Positions 9,071-18,014 of a stretch of DNA of 64,000 nucleotides are shown piece after piece. Within the stretch, counting starts at the first letter, position 1; every line of letters starts with the position of its first letter. Origin of the DNA: Komagataeibacter kakiaceti JCM 25156 (lineage in GTDB: Bacteria > Pseudomonadota > Alphaproteobacteria > Acetobacterales > Acetobacteraceae); contig NZ_BAIO01000001.1 in assembly GCF_000613305.1 (NCBI RefSeq), positions 1-64,000 on the forward strand, in the 5' to 3' direction. Position numbers and translations under genes: made by a program. The notes under the pieces were generated by a model. It was not told the origin of the DNA. It ran no database searches and saw only the letters and a program-made list of their open reading frames with translations.

Positions 9071-10774
9071 GTGGTCGATAATTTAAATTACAAAGTAGAA
9101 AAAATTGATTGCATTCCGGATGCCCCCCTGGAGAAGTTAACCGACAGATCAACTGTAATTCCTGCAATAAAAAATCTGACAAAAATAAAATTTATAAAAT
9201 ACAATAGCGGTTTGAAGTATTTATTCGGCGCAATACCACTCCATCTTCGCATGAAACTTCAGCAGATTGGCTGGCTGAAGAATAATATAGGACGGCCTAT
9301 ATTATGTGGTGTCGTTTCCGTGCGGGTACTTGTTTATGCCACAAAACCTCTGACCTCTGCTACGTTGACACTGGATGATGACCCAAAAATTCTAGCGCAA
9401 ACGAAGCCTGTCTTTATGACCACCTATAAAGGCGTGGACATCTGGTCCGTGAATATATGGCTTGATTCCCAAATACTTCCACCCGGGGCACATAAACTTC
9501 GTATACATGCATACTCTGGCACAAAATGCGTCGCCCGCATGCGCCGGTTTGTTGAAAAAATGCCTCAGGATATTTTGTTACATAAAGCAGGTGAGGATGT
9601 AGCGCTTTCAGATGCTTTTGTTCCCAGCACCTCAACATTAGACAACCAGAATCAGGATATAACAGATACTGTAATTACCCGCCCTGTTGTTGTTCATCAT
9701 CCACGCAACAGTATCTTTTCCCGCCCGATCAAATCAGTTCTGATCCTGCGCACCGATCAATTGGGGGATGTATCAGCATCCTTACCCGCCATGGTACGTA
9801 TCCGTAAAATGTTTCCTGACGCCAGGATTACGGTCATCAGTCAGGAATTTGTTCAGCCGATTATTGAACACAGCGGGATTGCGGATGAACTTCTAACAAT
9901 TTCTCTCAGCTATTCGCATGTCAGTGAATCACGTTTTCTGACTGAAGATGCTGAAAATCAGGTGCGGAAGATTTTGAACGGTCGAAGTTTCGATCTCGCG
10001 ATCGATCTGTCGCCGGGGGATGAAAGTCAACCACTCATGCTATTGTGTGATGCACATTACCGGGTGGGATTTAAACCTGAACGTTTTCCATTTATTGATT
10101 TTGGTATTGAAGTCATATCTCGTGACAAGATTAATTCAAAAGCAATAATCAATCATGCTGCGCATATCATGATGCTGGTACAGGCATTGGAAAGTGCCAT
10201 GACACAGATACAGCCTGCTGTTTCAAGAACTGTCAGTTCTACTGATCATGAAATCTTGCAGAATTATAATCTGGCACATGATAAGTATGCCATTATCCAT
10301 TCAGGATCCCGGCACGAGCTTAATCAATGGCCAATGGAAAATTTTATAGATGTAGCCCGCTATATTACAGAAAAAGAACGTATGCCCGTCGTTTTCTTTA
10401 CTGACAAAGAATTATCTGACCATCAAAGGAATTTATATGCCGGAATTGAAAATATATATTTCCTGAATCGGATGGAAGCGTCATCATTCGATACCATCAT
10501 AAGTCATGCTCATATCTTTATCGGCAATGATACCGGCCCCAAGCATCTTGCCTCCATACGTGGCGTTCCACTTGTCGTCAGTATTTCGGTACCTCGTCTG
10601 AACTGGCGGGAATGGGGACATAATCGGGGAGGTGTCAATATTACTCGTCAGGTGCCCTGCACTGGATGTGGCGTTAATAACTTGGCACAATGCGGGAAAG
10701 AGGCAGTATGTATTCGAAGCATCCCAACAAATGAAGTTATTTCAGAAATTTCAAAACTCATGAATGAATCTTGA
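9071..10774 (+). CDS. glycosyltransferase family 9 (heptosyltransferase-like) protein
   Basis: 567 residues, GTG start with a GGGAG ribosome site about 11 bases upstream. The last ~350 residues form a GT9 domain: SVLILRTDQLGDVSASLPA (about 221-239), IIHSGSRHELNQWPMENF (about 413-430) and IGNDTGPKHLASIRGVPLV (about 484-502), matching heptosyltransferase signatures. The first ~210 residues are not recognised and may be an extra glycan-binding or scaffold domain. Known GT9 enzymes add heptose or other sugars to LPS or glycoproteins. AT-rich with codon use unlike the chemotaxis genes, so probably acquired separately. The gene stands alone between the partition and chemotaxis operons. Sugar and acceptor are unknown. 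Confidence 0.8.
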   Translation: MVDNLNYKVEKIDCIPDAPLEKLTDRSTVIPAIKNLTKIKFIKYNSGLKYLFGAIPLHLRMKLQQIGWLKNNIGRPILCGVVSVRVLVYATKPLTSATLTLDDDPKILAQTKPVFMTTYKGVDIWSVNIWLDSQILPPGAHKLRIHAYSGTKCVARMRRFVEKMPQDILLHKAGEDVALSDAFVPSTSTLDNQNQDITDTVITRPVVVHHPRNSIFSRPIKSVLILRTDQLGDVSASLPAMVRIRKMFPDARITVISQEFVQPIIEHSGIADELLTISLSYSHVSESRFLTEDAENQVRKILNGRSFDLAIDLSPGDESQPLMLLCDAHYRVGFKPERFPFIDFGIEVISRDKINSKAIINHAAHIMMLVQALESAMTQIQPAVSRTVSSTDHEILQNYNLAHDKYAIIHSGSRHELNQWPMENFIDVARYITEKERMPVVFFTDKELSDHQRNLYAGIENIYFLNRMEASSFDTIISHAHIFIGNDTGPKHLASIRGVPLVVSISVPRLNWREWGHNRGGVNITRQVPCTGCGVNNLAQCGKEAVCIRSIPTNEVISEISKLMNES

Positions 10775-10804
10775 TTTATTTCATATATTGAAAATAACAA
10801 AATC

Positions 10805-10842
10805 TTCAGGATGCCGATCCTTTTGAAAGTCGGCATTCCTGA
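10805..10842 (+). terminator. Rho-independent terminator after the GT9 gene
   Basis: Inverted arms TTCAGGATGCCGA and TCGGCATTCCTGAA (one bulge) close a loop and are followed by TATTTTA. It lies 31 bases after the stop of the GT9 gene. Confidence 0.75.
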
Positions 10843-11219
10843 ATATTTTAGAAAAATGATATTTAATTTAAAACAGTATTTTACAGATATTCTGAATTAT
10901 AAAAATTAACATTATCAATGACACAACAAAAACAATCCGTCGGCTATGTATACTGATCCAGTGAACCCGAAGGCTGGCACACGCATCAACTAGAAAATGA
11001 CGATGTACGTCTAGAATTACTGGAAATGGTGAACTGTTGCACACCAGGTACTCACGGAGCACGACGGGCCTCACCTGCCCAACCCTGAAGATCCCAAGCG
11101 AAATAAGAAAACGCTTCAAAATTTATTCTGAACTCATAGTCCACATCCATATTGCTTACTTATCAATAATACCAATATGGTTCATACAAGTTAATTTACC
11201 ATCACCAAAAATCACACCC
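10843..11219. other. intergenic region between GT9 gene and chemotaxis operon
   Basis: No gene recognised. Short open frames around 10970-11120 look like coding debris (an interrupted stretch with more ordinary base composition), flanked by AT-rich sequence. It contains the 3' ends of the converging flanking operons. Confidence 0.35.
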
Positions 11220-11603
11220 TCAGAACAGATCGATTTCACCGCATTGATGCGTCGTATCCGTCTTCTTTTCGCCCGCTAATATCCGCACGACTTCACTGAG
11301 TTTGATCCCATCGGAGAGAGCCGCCACATTCACCCTGTCTGATTTCCCCACATCGGAATGAGCTGTCAGGTTCTTCAGGGCAGTCGCCAGGGCTTCTACG
11401 GTCTGCGTTGCCGAATCAAGCTTCTGCAGATTATGCATCTCGCCTTCATCCAGCATATGATTTTGTACGCATTTATCGATTACCTGCTGGGTATCCAGCA
11501 ATTCTTCATGGACCCTGTCCATAACCTGAATGACCCGGATAAGGGCCTCATGGGCCGTGGTTACCTGCCCAGATTCCGGCACAATGGCGGAGTGCGTTTC
11601 CAT
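11220..11603 (-). CDS. uncharacterised small protein, last gene of the chemotaxis operon
   Basis: 127 residues, mostly helical (two long amphipathic helices, about residues 15-50 and 55-80), acidic overall and ending in GEIDLF. It starts 27 bases after cheD on the same strand, so it is probably co-transcribed. The helical build and the short acidic-aromatic tail recall CheY-phosphatase-like proteins (CheZ ends in a CheY-binding peptide), but I do not see the D-x-x-x-Q catalytic signature, so no function is assigned. Confidence 0.65.
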   Translation of the reverse strand: METHSAIVPESGQVTTAHEALIRVIQVMDRVHEELLDTQQVIDKCVQNHMLDEGEMHNLQKLDSATQTVEALATALKNLTAHSDVGKSDRVNVAALSDGIKLSEVVRILAGEKKTDTTHQCGEIDLF

Positions 11604-11630
11604 TATATTTCTCTACTGTAATTCAGGTAA

Positions 11631-12191
11631 TCAAAAGGATTCGGTACGAAAGCCGGATGCCGTCGCCCATTTACGTTGGGTATGAGCCTTTTCCCGACTG
11701 TCAGCAATTTCCTGATAACCAATATTCTGTGCGTCATGGACAAGATTCTGCTGCACTCTGCCGGTAGTGGGCCAAAATCTTACCCGCCGGGCCTGAGTGC
11801 CACCAAGACTTTGTGAAACGCAGGGGATTTTCTTATCTGCAAGATACTGCATGACAAAATGGATGTTCTCCTGCCCGATACGGCCAAGAGAGGGAACGAC
11901 CGTTGCCCCACCAAACGCCTTGCAGAGCAGACGGTCGCGCTTCCCGCCTGCCTTGAGTATCCCGCTTACCAGCATCCCCATTGAATTGACCCCGAAGCGC
12001 ATTGCCATTGCATCATGGCTTTCCCCACCTTCTGGCAACAGAAAGTGGTTCATGCCCCCCACACCGGCAACGGGATCGAACATGCAGACCGAGATGCAGG
12101 ACCCCAGAAGGGTGCCAAGAACGACCGCAGGGTCGTTGGAAATGGCAACCTCACCCTGCACTATCATCGCGACTGCGGGTATATGCGTCAC
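11631..12191 (-). CDS. cheD: chemoreceptor glutamine deamidase CheD
   Basis: 186 residues. CheD deamidates glutamines on chemoreceptors and can bind CheY-type or CheC-type partners. The catalytic Cys is C32 in LGTLLGSCISV, and the catalytic His is H49 in GGMNHFLLP; the later FGGATVVP block is also typical. GTG start whose first bases overlap the TGA of the upstream cheY, which indicates translational coupling. The Arg/Lys-rich C-terminal ~40 residues exceed the core fold. Frame intact. Confidence 0.93.
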   Translation of the reverse strand: MTHIPAVAMIVQGEVAISNDPAVVLGTLLGSCISVCMFDPVAGVGGMNHFLLPEGGESHDAMAMRFGVNSMGMLVSGILKAGGKRDRLLCKAFGGATVVPSLGRIGQENIHFVMQYLADKKIPCVSQSLGGTQARRVRFWPTTGRVQQNLVHDAQNIGYQEIADSREKAHTQRKWATASGFRTESF

Positions 12192-12576
12192 GTTATGGGT
12201 CCGAATACCTTTTCCAGAGCCTCGCGCAGTTTCGCTACGGTGTAAGGCTTGGCAAGGAAATTGTTCACGCCTGCCTTGACGGCTTCCTGAACAAGATCCC
12301 TGCTTGCCTCACTGGTAAGGATGATGAACGCGACTTTCTGGGTTTTCGGGTTGCCCCGAACGGCGCGCAGCAGGGCCAGACCATCCATGACAGGCATGTT
12401 GAAATCTGAAATCACAAGATGTGTCGGATTCTGTTCAAGATACTCGAACGCTTCCTTCCCATCCTTTCTCTGCGCAATATTTACAAATCCGATCTGCGCC
12501 AGACTATTGGCCAGAATCTGGCGTATGGAGACTGATCGTCAACAACGAGCGCCCTGATCTGTGAAGCGGCAGGCAT
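12188..12576 (-). pseudogene. cheY: response regulator CheY (frame broken near the N-terminus)
   Basis: Single-domain receiver. The N-terminal piece MPAASQIRALVVDDQS starts at 12576. The frame then shifts near 12530, and the rest continues in another frame, with the phospho-acceptor in VISDFNMPVMDG, the Thr in FIILTSEA and the Lys in NFLAKPYT. Restoring one C in the CTCC stretch rejoins the frame (D-D-Q-S-P-I-R-Q-I-L). The stop overlaps the cheD start. Because all catalytic residues remain, a functional protein is likely if the break is a read error. Confidence 0.8.
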
Positions 12577-12659
12577 GGTCTTCCCCTTCTTTCTTTTTTT
12601 CAATTCCGGTCAGTCGTGCCGGCGTCAAGCATTAATTTCAGTTTTGCTAATATGTCACA

Positions 12660-13718
12660 TCACCGCGCGTGGATAGCCATGGCGGCCGCGCTGATCTGGT
12701 TAAGGGGAACCACCTGACAGACCGCCCCGATTTCATCGGCAACCCGTGGCATTCCATAAACAACAGCCGATGCCTTGTCCTGCCCGATGGTCTGTGCCCC
12801 GGCCTGACGCATGGCCAGAAGCCCCTCGGCTCCATCCCGGCCCATGCCGGTCAGAATGATACCCAGCGCATTCCGGCCGACCTGGCTCGCAACGGACTCA
12901 AACAGGACATCGACGGATGGGCAATGTCCGCTTACCGGAGCGGAACTCACCAGCCGCGTTACATATTTGCCATCCCGTCGTTCAACCTTTGTGTGCCTGT
13001 CCCCGCCCGGCGCGATGCGGACGACACCGGGTGTAAGTACTTCCCCGTCTTTTGCCTCGGCAATTGAAAGAGCCGGAATTTTCATATCGAGCCGCCGGGC
13101 AAAACTTGCCGTAAAAAGGGCAGGCATGTGCTGGCAGACCACCATGGGCGGGCTCTGCTGGGGAAACCCCGAAAGCACTTCCTCCAAAGCTTCCACGCCA
13201 CCTGTCGAGGCGCCGATTGCCACCAGTTCAATCCTGCCGCCCCATGTTTTCTGCAACAGGGAGGAAGAAGGGGCCCTGGGCGGTGCCGCGACGGATGCAC
13301 GCTGCCGGGCGAGGGCGGCCGGACGCGAGTGGGCCGCTTGAATGACAAGCCTGGCCAACCCGGCAAAAGCGTCATTTCCGATCACGTTGGCCGGCTTGGG
13401 AAAACAGTCGAACGCACCCATCTGAAGGGCGGTAATGGCCGTATCCGCTCCCCTTACTGTCAGGCTGGAAACCATGACAACGGGAATGGGACGCAGGCGC
13501 ATGATCTTTTCGAGAAACTGGAGCCCGTTCATGCCCGGCATTTCGACATCAAGTGTAATGACGTCCGGCTGGTCCTTGATAATCAGGTCACGGGCCTCGA
13601 TCGGGTTTTCCGCTTCACCACAGACGGTAATGCCGGGCTGATGTTCGAAAGACCTTCTGATCAGGGCTCTCATCGTACGTGAATCGTCAACAATAAGAAC
13701 CTTTACAGGTTTCTCCAT
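12660..13718 (-). CDS. cheB: chemotaxis methylesterase/glutamine deamidase CheB
   Basis: 352 residues. The N-terminal receiver has D11/D12 and phospho-acceptor D57 (VITLDVEMPGMNG). A Ala/Pro/Ser-rich linker (about 135-155) joins it to the C-terminal methylesterase with the triad in IGASTGG (Ser, about 167), CQHMP (His, about 193) and GMGRDGAEG (Asp, about 291). It demethylates chemoreceptors when phosphorylated by CheA, opposing CheR, whose gene is directly upstream (3-base gap). Frame intact and length normal. Confidence 0.96.
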   Translation of the reverse strand: MEKPVKVLIVDDSRTMRALIRRSFEHQPGITVCGEAENPIEARDLIIKDQPDVITLDVEMPGMNGLQFLEKIMRLRPIPVVMVSSLTVRGADTAITALQMGAFDCFPKPANVIGNDAFAGLARLVIQAAHSRPAALARQRASVAAPPRAPSSSLLQKTWGGRIELVAIGASTGGVEALEEVLSGFPQQSPPMVVCQHMPALFTASFARRLDMKIPALSIAEAKDGEVLTPGVVRIAPGGDRHTKVERRDGKYVTRLVSSAPVSGHCPSVDVLFESVASQVGRNALGIILTGMGRDGAEGLLAMRQAGAQTIGQDKASAVVYGMPRVADEIGAVCQVVPLNQISAAAMAIHAR

Positions 13719-13721
13719 AAC

Positions 13722-14564
13722 TCAGTGATCCTTCCTGTAAATGGTGGGAGCGATCTGCTCCAGGCCGCACTGGCTTTTGGTTGCCACCCTTTCGGAGTGG
13801 CCGACATAGAGAAACCCTCCAGGCTCAAGCTTGTCGGCAAGGCGTTTCCACAGATGCTCCCGTGTGGCCTCATCAAAATAAATGACGACATTCCGGCAGA
13901 ATATGGCGGAGAATGTCCCCTTCATCGGCCATGTGGCGTTGAGATTGAGAACACGGAACGCCGGCAGGCGGCAGATGCTGCCGCCAAAGCGGAGATCGCC
14001 ACGACTACAAGGCTCCATGAACTGGGACTTCTTGGCGGGCGGAATGGCCTCGGTTTCTTCTTCCGGATAAATGCCGGTTGCGGCCTGCGCCACGACCTGG
14101 GAGTTTATGTCCGTCGCCAGCACGCGCACATCATGGGCGGCGGCATCGGGAAACGCCGTCATGATGGACATGGCGATGCTCCACGGTTCCTGACCCGTTG
14201 AACAGGCGGCGGACCACACTCGTCCCCGTCCTCCCGCCCGGACCCTGGCGGCCATGGCCGGAACCACGACTTCTTCCAGATGAACGAAATGGTTCTTTTC
14301 ACGAAAGAAATTCGTAACATTGGTCGTCAGCGCGCAGATCAGGTTTTCCATCTCGCTCCGGCCTTCAGGCGTCTGGACAAAATCCAGATAGCTCCTGAAG
14401 GAAGCGTGACCGGTTTCACGCACCCTGCGGGAAACACGTGAATATACGAGTGTGCTCTTGGATTCAGGAAAATGTATCCCGGCCTCTTCCTGCGCAATGC
14501 GCCGCACTCTCTGGAAGTCAGCCTCCGTGAAATCAGGCTCGTTGGCCAACTGCGTACCCCTCAT
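13722..14564 (-). CDS. cheR: chemoreceptor methyltransferase CheR
   Basis: 280 residues. The N-terminal helical CheR_N domain (about 10-75) precedes the SAM-dependent methyltransferase domain with motif I SAACSTGQEPWSIA (about 118-131), the acidic motif LATDINSQVV and the FCRNVVIYFD block characteristic of CheR. It methylates receptor glutamates. The ATG overlaps the stop of cheW by four bases (ATGA), so translation is coupled. Frame intact. Confidence 0.96.
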   Translation of the reverse strand: MRGTQLANEPDFTEADFQRVRRIAQEEAGIHFPESKSTLVYSRVSRRVRETGHASFRSYLDFVQTPEGRSEMENLICALTTNVTNFFREKNHFVHLEEVVVPAMAARVRAGGRGRVWSAACSTGQEPWSIAMSIMTAFPDAAAHDVRVLATDINSQVVAQAATGIYPEEETEAIPPAKKSQFMEPCSRGDLRFGGSICRLPAFRVLNLNATWPMKGTFSAIFCRNVVIYFDEATREHLWKRLADKLEPGGFLYVGHSERVATKSQCGLEQIAPTIYRKDH

Positions 14565-15049
14565 GCGGACACCATTCCCTCGACCAGTTTGGAAACGACG
14601 GTTTCAAGACGAAGGACACCAATCATCCGGTTGCCAATCGTAACGAGCCCGCTCAGGCTGCTTCCTTCCTCGGGCACCGACTGGATGGTGTCTATATTGA
14701 CATCGGCCATATCGATGACCCGATCGACCAGAAGCCCATATACAATGCCATTTTTCGATTCAACGATGACGACGACACGGCGCGGATTGTTCGGCTGTGG
14801 CTGAATGTTGAGATAGACCGCCAGGTCAATCACCGTAAGGATGATGCCACGCAGATTGATCGCCCCGCACACATAATGGGGGGCGAAGGGCAGGGCGGTC
14901 GTTTTCTCAAATCCCCGGATTTCCCGCACGCTGAGGATCGGGATGCAGTATTCCTGTTCCCCAACGGTAAACACGATCATTTTTACAATCTGAGCGTCTG
15001 CGGCCTCTGCTGTTTCCGTCACGTCCGGTTCCCTACTTCTGATCGCCAT
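14561..15049 (-). CDS. cheW: chemotaxis coupling protein CheW
   Basis: 162 residues. CheW links receptors to CheA. It has the SH3-like double-barrel pattern: IVFTVGEQEYCIPILSVREI (about 23-42), INLRGIILTVIDL (about 62-74) and VDRVIDMADV. I place the start at 15049, 13 bases after the cheA stop; the longer frame would overlap cheA. A second, less similar CheW is at 55993-56502 beside the second receptor. Confidence 0.94.
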   Translation of the reverse strand: MAIRSREPDVTETAEAADAQIVKMIVFTVGEQEYCIPILSVREIRGFEKTTALPFAPHYVCGAINLRGIILTVIDLAVYLNIQPQPNNPRRVVVIVESKNGIVYGLLVDRVIDMADVNIDTIQSVPEEGSSLSGLVTIGNRMIGVLRLETVVSKLVEGMVSA

Positions 15050-15062
15050 AATCGTGGTTCTG

Positions 15063-17275
15063 TTACGCCGCCAGCCCGCTACGGGCATTGGCGGGCCTGG
15101 TGTCGATATTCCTGATGGCGGAAGCAATCAGCGCCGGGACGTCCAGAATCAGGGAAACGCTGCCATCGCCAAGAATGGTCGCCGCTGATACACCGGGTAT
15201 CTGCCGGTAGTTCTTCTCTATGCTCTTGATGACCACCTGCGCCTGATCGCAGATCTTGTCCACGACCAGAGCAACCCGCATGCCTGATTCGTTTTCCACG
15301 ATCAGGATAACGGCGTCTTCCGACGGTTCCTCGGACGTGGACAGCCCCAGCCGGGAACCAAGCGGTACCAGTGGCATGCAGTTGCCACGGATCGAGACCA
15401 TGCGGCTCCCATCGGGCAGGGAATAAATATCCGCCGGATTGATCATCATGGTTTCGACCACGGACGAAATCGGAATGACCATGGTGGAGTCAGCGGCGAC
15501 AATCAGCATGCCGTCAAGGACGGCCAGCGTGAGCGGAAGGCTGAGACAGAATGTGGTGCCTTCCCCCTGCACGCTGTTGATCGTCACCCTGCCGCCCAGA
15601 CCGAGAATGGCCTGCTTGACGACATCCATGCCCACGCCACGCCCCGAAAGATCGGAAACGGTCGCCGCCGTCGAAAAGCCGGGGGCGAAAATGAGGTTAT
15701 TGACCTCATCATCGGTCAGTACCGCATCCGGCGCCACGATACCGCGCTTGATCGCCGTCGCCAGCACGCGTTCACGGTTGATTCCGCCGCCATCGTCCTT
15801 GATCGTAATCAGGATGCGGCCGGATCGATGGCCCGCTGAAAGAAGGATATGACCTTCCGCGGGCTTGCCCGCCGCGAGGCGTTCTTCGGGACTTTCAATA
15901 CCGTGGTCAACCGCATTGCGCAGCATATGGGTCAACGGATCGGTCAGCTTTTCCACCAGCGTCCGGTCAACCTCGGTATCCTCGCCTTCCAGCGTCAGGG
16001 TGATATCCTTGTGCGTCATGCTGCAGGCCTCGCGCACGACACGCTGCATGCGCTGGAATACGCTACGCACCGGCTGGGCCCGGACGGCCATGACAGCATC
16101 CTGAATATCCCGCGTCAGGGCCTTCATGCTGGTGACGCTTTCCACCATCTCCCGCTGCGCTGCGGTGTCATTACGGCGACACAGGGATTCAATCGCCGCC
16201 TGTGCAATGACAAGTTCGCCCACCAGATCCATCAGATCGTCAATCCGGTGGAGATCCACACGGATCGACGCCTGTTCAGGCCGCCGGACACTACGCGCAC
16301 TGGCCCCGGCAGCAGGCGCAGCCGGGGCGGCAGGTACGGCTGGCGCAGCTTCCGGGGTCGGCAATGAAGCCGCGGCAACCACGCTGGCTTCCGGGCTGGG
16401 GGCCGGGGATGGGGCTTCGAGCATTTTTTCGGGCTCCGCTCCAGCATCATCCCCGGTCCCGGATTCATCCCCCCCGGGTTGCGGATCATCGCCACGGGAC
16501 AGCGTGAAGTCACAGACATCACTCACCCAGTCAAAGACCGCATTGACACTATCGTCCGATACATCCGACGGCAGGACGACGCGCCATGACAGATAGGGTT
16601 TGTCCGGGACCAGCTCGTCAAATGGCGGCAGAGCCGACATGTCGCAGGTGACGCTTATTTCCTCATCCTGAACGGCCTTTGCCGCATCGGCGAGACCGAT
16701 CAGGATATTCCGGGCGTCATCCCCCCGTTCATACATCGCTTCGTGCGGCCGGAACGTGACGACCAGCGGTTCGAGCGGAGCGGCAAACGCATCATCAAAC
16801 CCGAAATCCACAGGCACCGGCTCAAAGCTTATGGGGACCGGCACGAAATCCTGCGGGGTGACATCCTCGGTCGTCTTGGCTGTCTCATCCTTGCCGATGA
16901 CAGCCTCAAGTTCGCCCTGGCTTTCCGCTACGCGCCCGGCATCCACGGACGGACACCACGCGCCTCGGCCACCAGATCGCTGAGGACATCCATGGCCTTG
17001 AGGAAGGTCTTGATGATGTCATGGTTCGGAACAATACGCCCCGAACGCAGACCATCCAGAGAACTTTCGAATACATGCGCAAAGCGCACAAGGTTTTCCA
17101 GACCGAACGAGGCCGCGCCACCCTTGATCGAATGCACGGCGCGAAAAACGGCATTGATGGTCTCATGCCCGGCGTCGCCATCCGAAAGGGCTGACAGGCC
17201 GCGTTCAAGCTCCTGAAGCTGTTCATCACACTCCTGGAAGAAGACCTGGAGGATGTCGTCCATGTCACCACTCAT
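15063..17275 (-). pseudogene. cheA: chemotaxis histidine kinase CheA (frame broken after the HPt domain)
   Basis: All CheA domains are present in two frames. The P1/HPt domain starts at 17275, with phospho-His H48 in RAVHSIKGGAASFG. After a frame change near 16940 come a P2-like region, an Ala/Pro-rich linker, the P3 dimerisation helices, the P4 ATPase (N box HMLRNAVDHGIE, G boxes with DDGGGI and GRGVGMDVV) and the P5 CheW-like domain. The two frames overlap by 19 bases, and one extra C in the CGTCC stretch would join them. If the break were real, HPt and kinase would be separate proteins, which can phosphorylate in trans in some systems. The gene lies between cheY and cheW. Confidence 0.88.
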
Positions 17276-17291
17276 TCTGGTGCTCTCCCTT

Positions 17292-17679
17292 TCAGGCAGT
17301 AACCCGGCGGATCGCCGCCACGAGACTGTCAGTGCTAAAAGGCTTGATGATCCAGCCGTGGCCCCGGCCGCACGGGCCTGGCCTTTTTCTCGGGGTCGCT
17401 CTCCGTTGTGAGAACGATGATGGGGATATGCCTGAACTGGTCCATTTTACGCACGGCCTCAATCAGTCCGAAACCGTCCATACGTGGCATGTTGATGTCA
17501 GTAATGATGGCGTCAGGAGGAGGATTTGCTGCCTGCAGGACTTCCAGACCGTTTACACCGTCCTCTCCCTGAATGACATCATATCCCGCACCTTCCAGGG
17601 CCTTGCGCAGCATGCCCAGCATGGTCCGGGAGTCATCGACGGTAAGGACCCGTATGGTCCGCTTTCCCACCATATTCAT
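17292..17679 (-). pseudogene. cheY: response regulator CheY, second copy (frame broken near the C-terminus)
   Basis: Receiver with D15/D16, phospho-acceptor D61 (AIITDINMPRMDG) and Thr in IVLTTES. After PEKKAR the frame is lost, but the expected C-terminus (GWIIKPFSTDSLVAAIRR, stop at 17292) is readable in a shifted frame. Two single-base losses, one in AGGCCC and one in ACGGCT, explain it. The start overlaps the stop of the STAS gene (ATGA), and cheA begins 16 bases downstream. It is more like the motor-binding CheY of other alphaproteobacteria than the copy beside cheD, but which one binds FliM is not shown. Confidence 0.85.
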
Positions 17680-18013
17680 TGCTCCTCGGGAGACGTGAGC
17701 GGTTCCGACAGAAGTTCACTGACCCCGAAGATAGCATAAGCTTCCTTCATCTGTTCTGACGGTGCGACAAGGGTGCATCCACTTGCCAGAAGAAGCTGGA
17801 GACACAGCCCCCCGACATAGGACACCCCCGATGCGTCAAGAGAGGCGCATCGGTTCCGGATTTCTCCCTTGCCTGCTCGATCAGATCCTTGAGGGCGAAC
17901 GCGGCGGACGTATCCAGGCGTTCGGGCAGGGTCAGGCAGGATGCCGCATCCGGGGCGCCATCAATCCGGGAGGATGATGAATCCAGACCTGCATCCTGTA
18001 AGGGATCGGACAT
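17676..18013 (-). pseudogene. STAS-domain protein in the chemotaxis operon (frame broken)
   Basis: About 112 residues starting at the ATG at 18013. Residues about 30-55 read LTLPERLDTSAAFALKDLIEQ, the first half of a STAS (anti-anti-sigma/SpoIIAA-like) domain. After a one-base break near 17838, the second half continues as DASGVSYVGGLCLQLLLASG, the usual DxSGVxxhxxxGLxhLL motif, except that the position after V-S-Y-V is Gly where Asp normally precedes the phosphorylated Ser. STAS proteins of this kind occur in some chemotaxis operons, but their role there is unsettled. Loss of one C in CTCTTGAC would explain the break. Confidence 0.7.
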
Positions 18014-18014
18014 C

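Noticed and set aside
11220..11603. Assignment as CheZ phosphatase
   Set aside because: Helical and last in a che operon with an acidic tail, but the catalytic D-x-x-x-Q signature is not visible.
16743..17216. Long plus-strand open frames across the chemotaxis operon
   Set aside because: Antisense shadows of GC-rich cheA; no family features.
15063..17275. Programmed frameshift or natural split of cheA into HPt and kinase proteins
   Set aside because: No slippery heptamer at the joint, and the same kind of break occurs in many unrelated genes nearby; a lost base is simpler.
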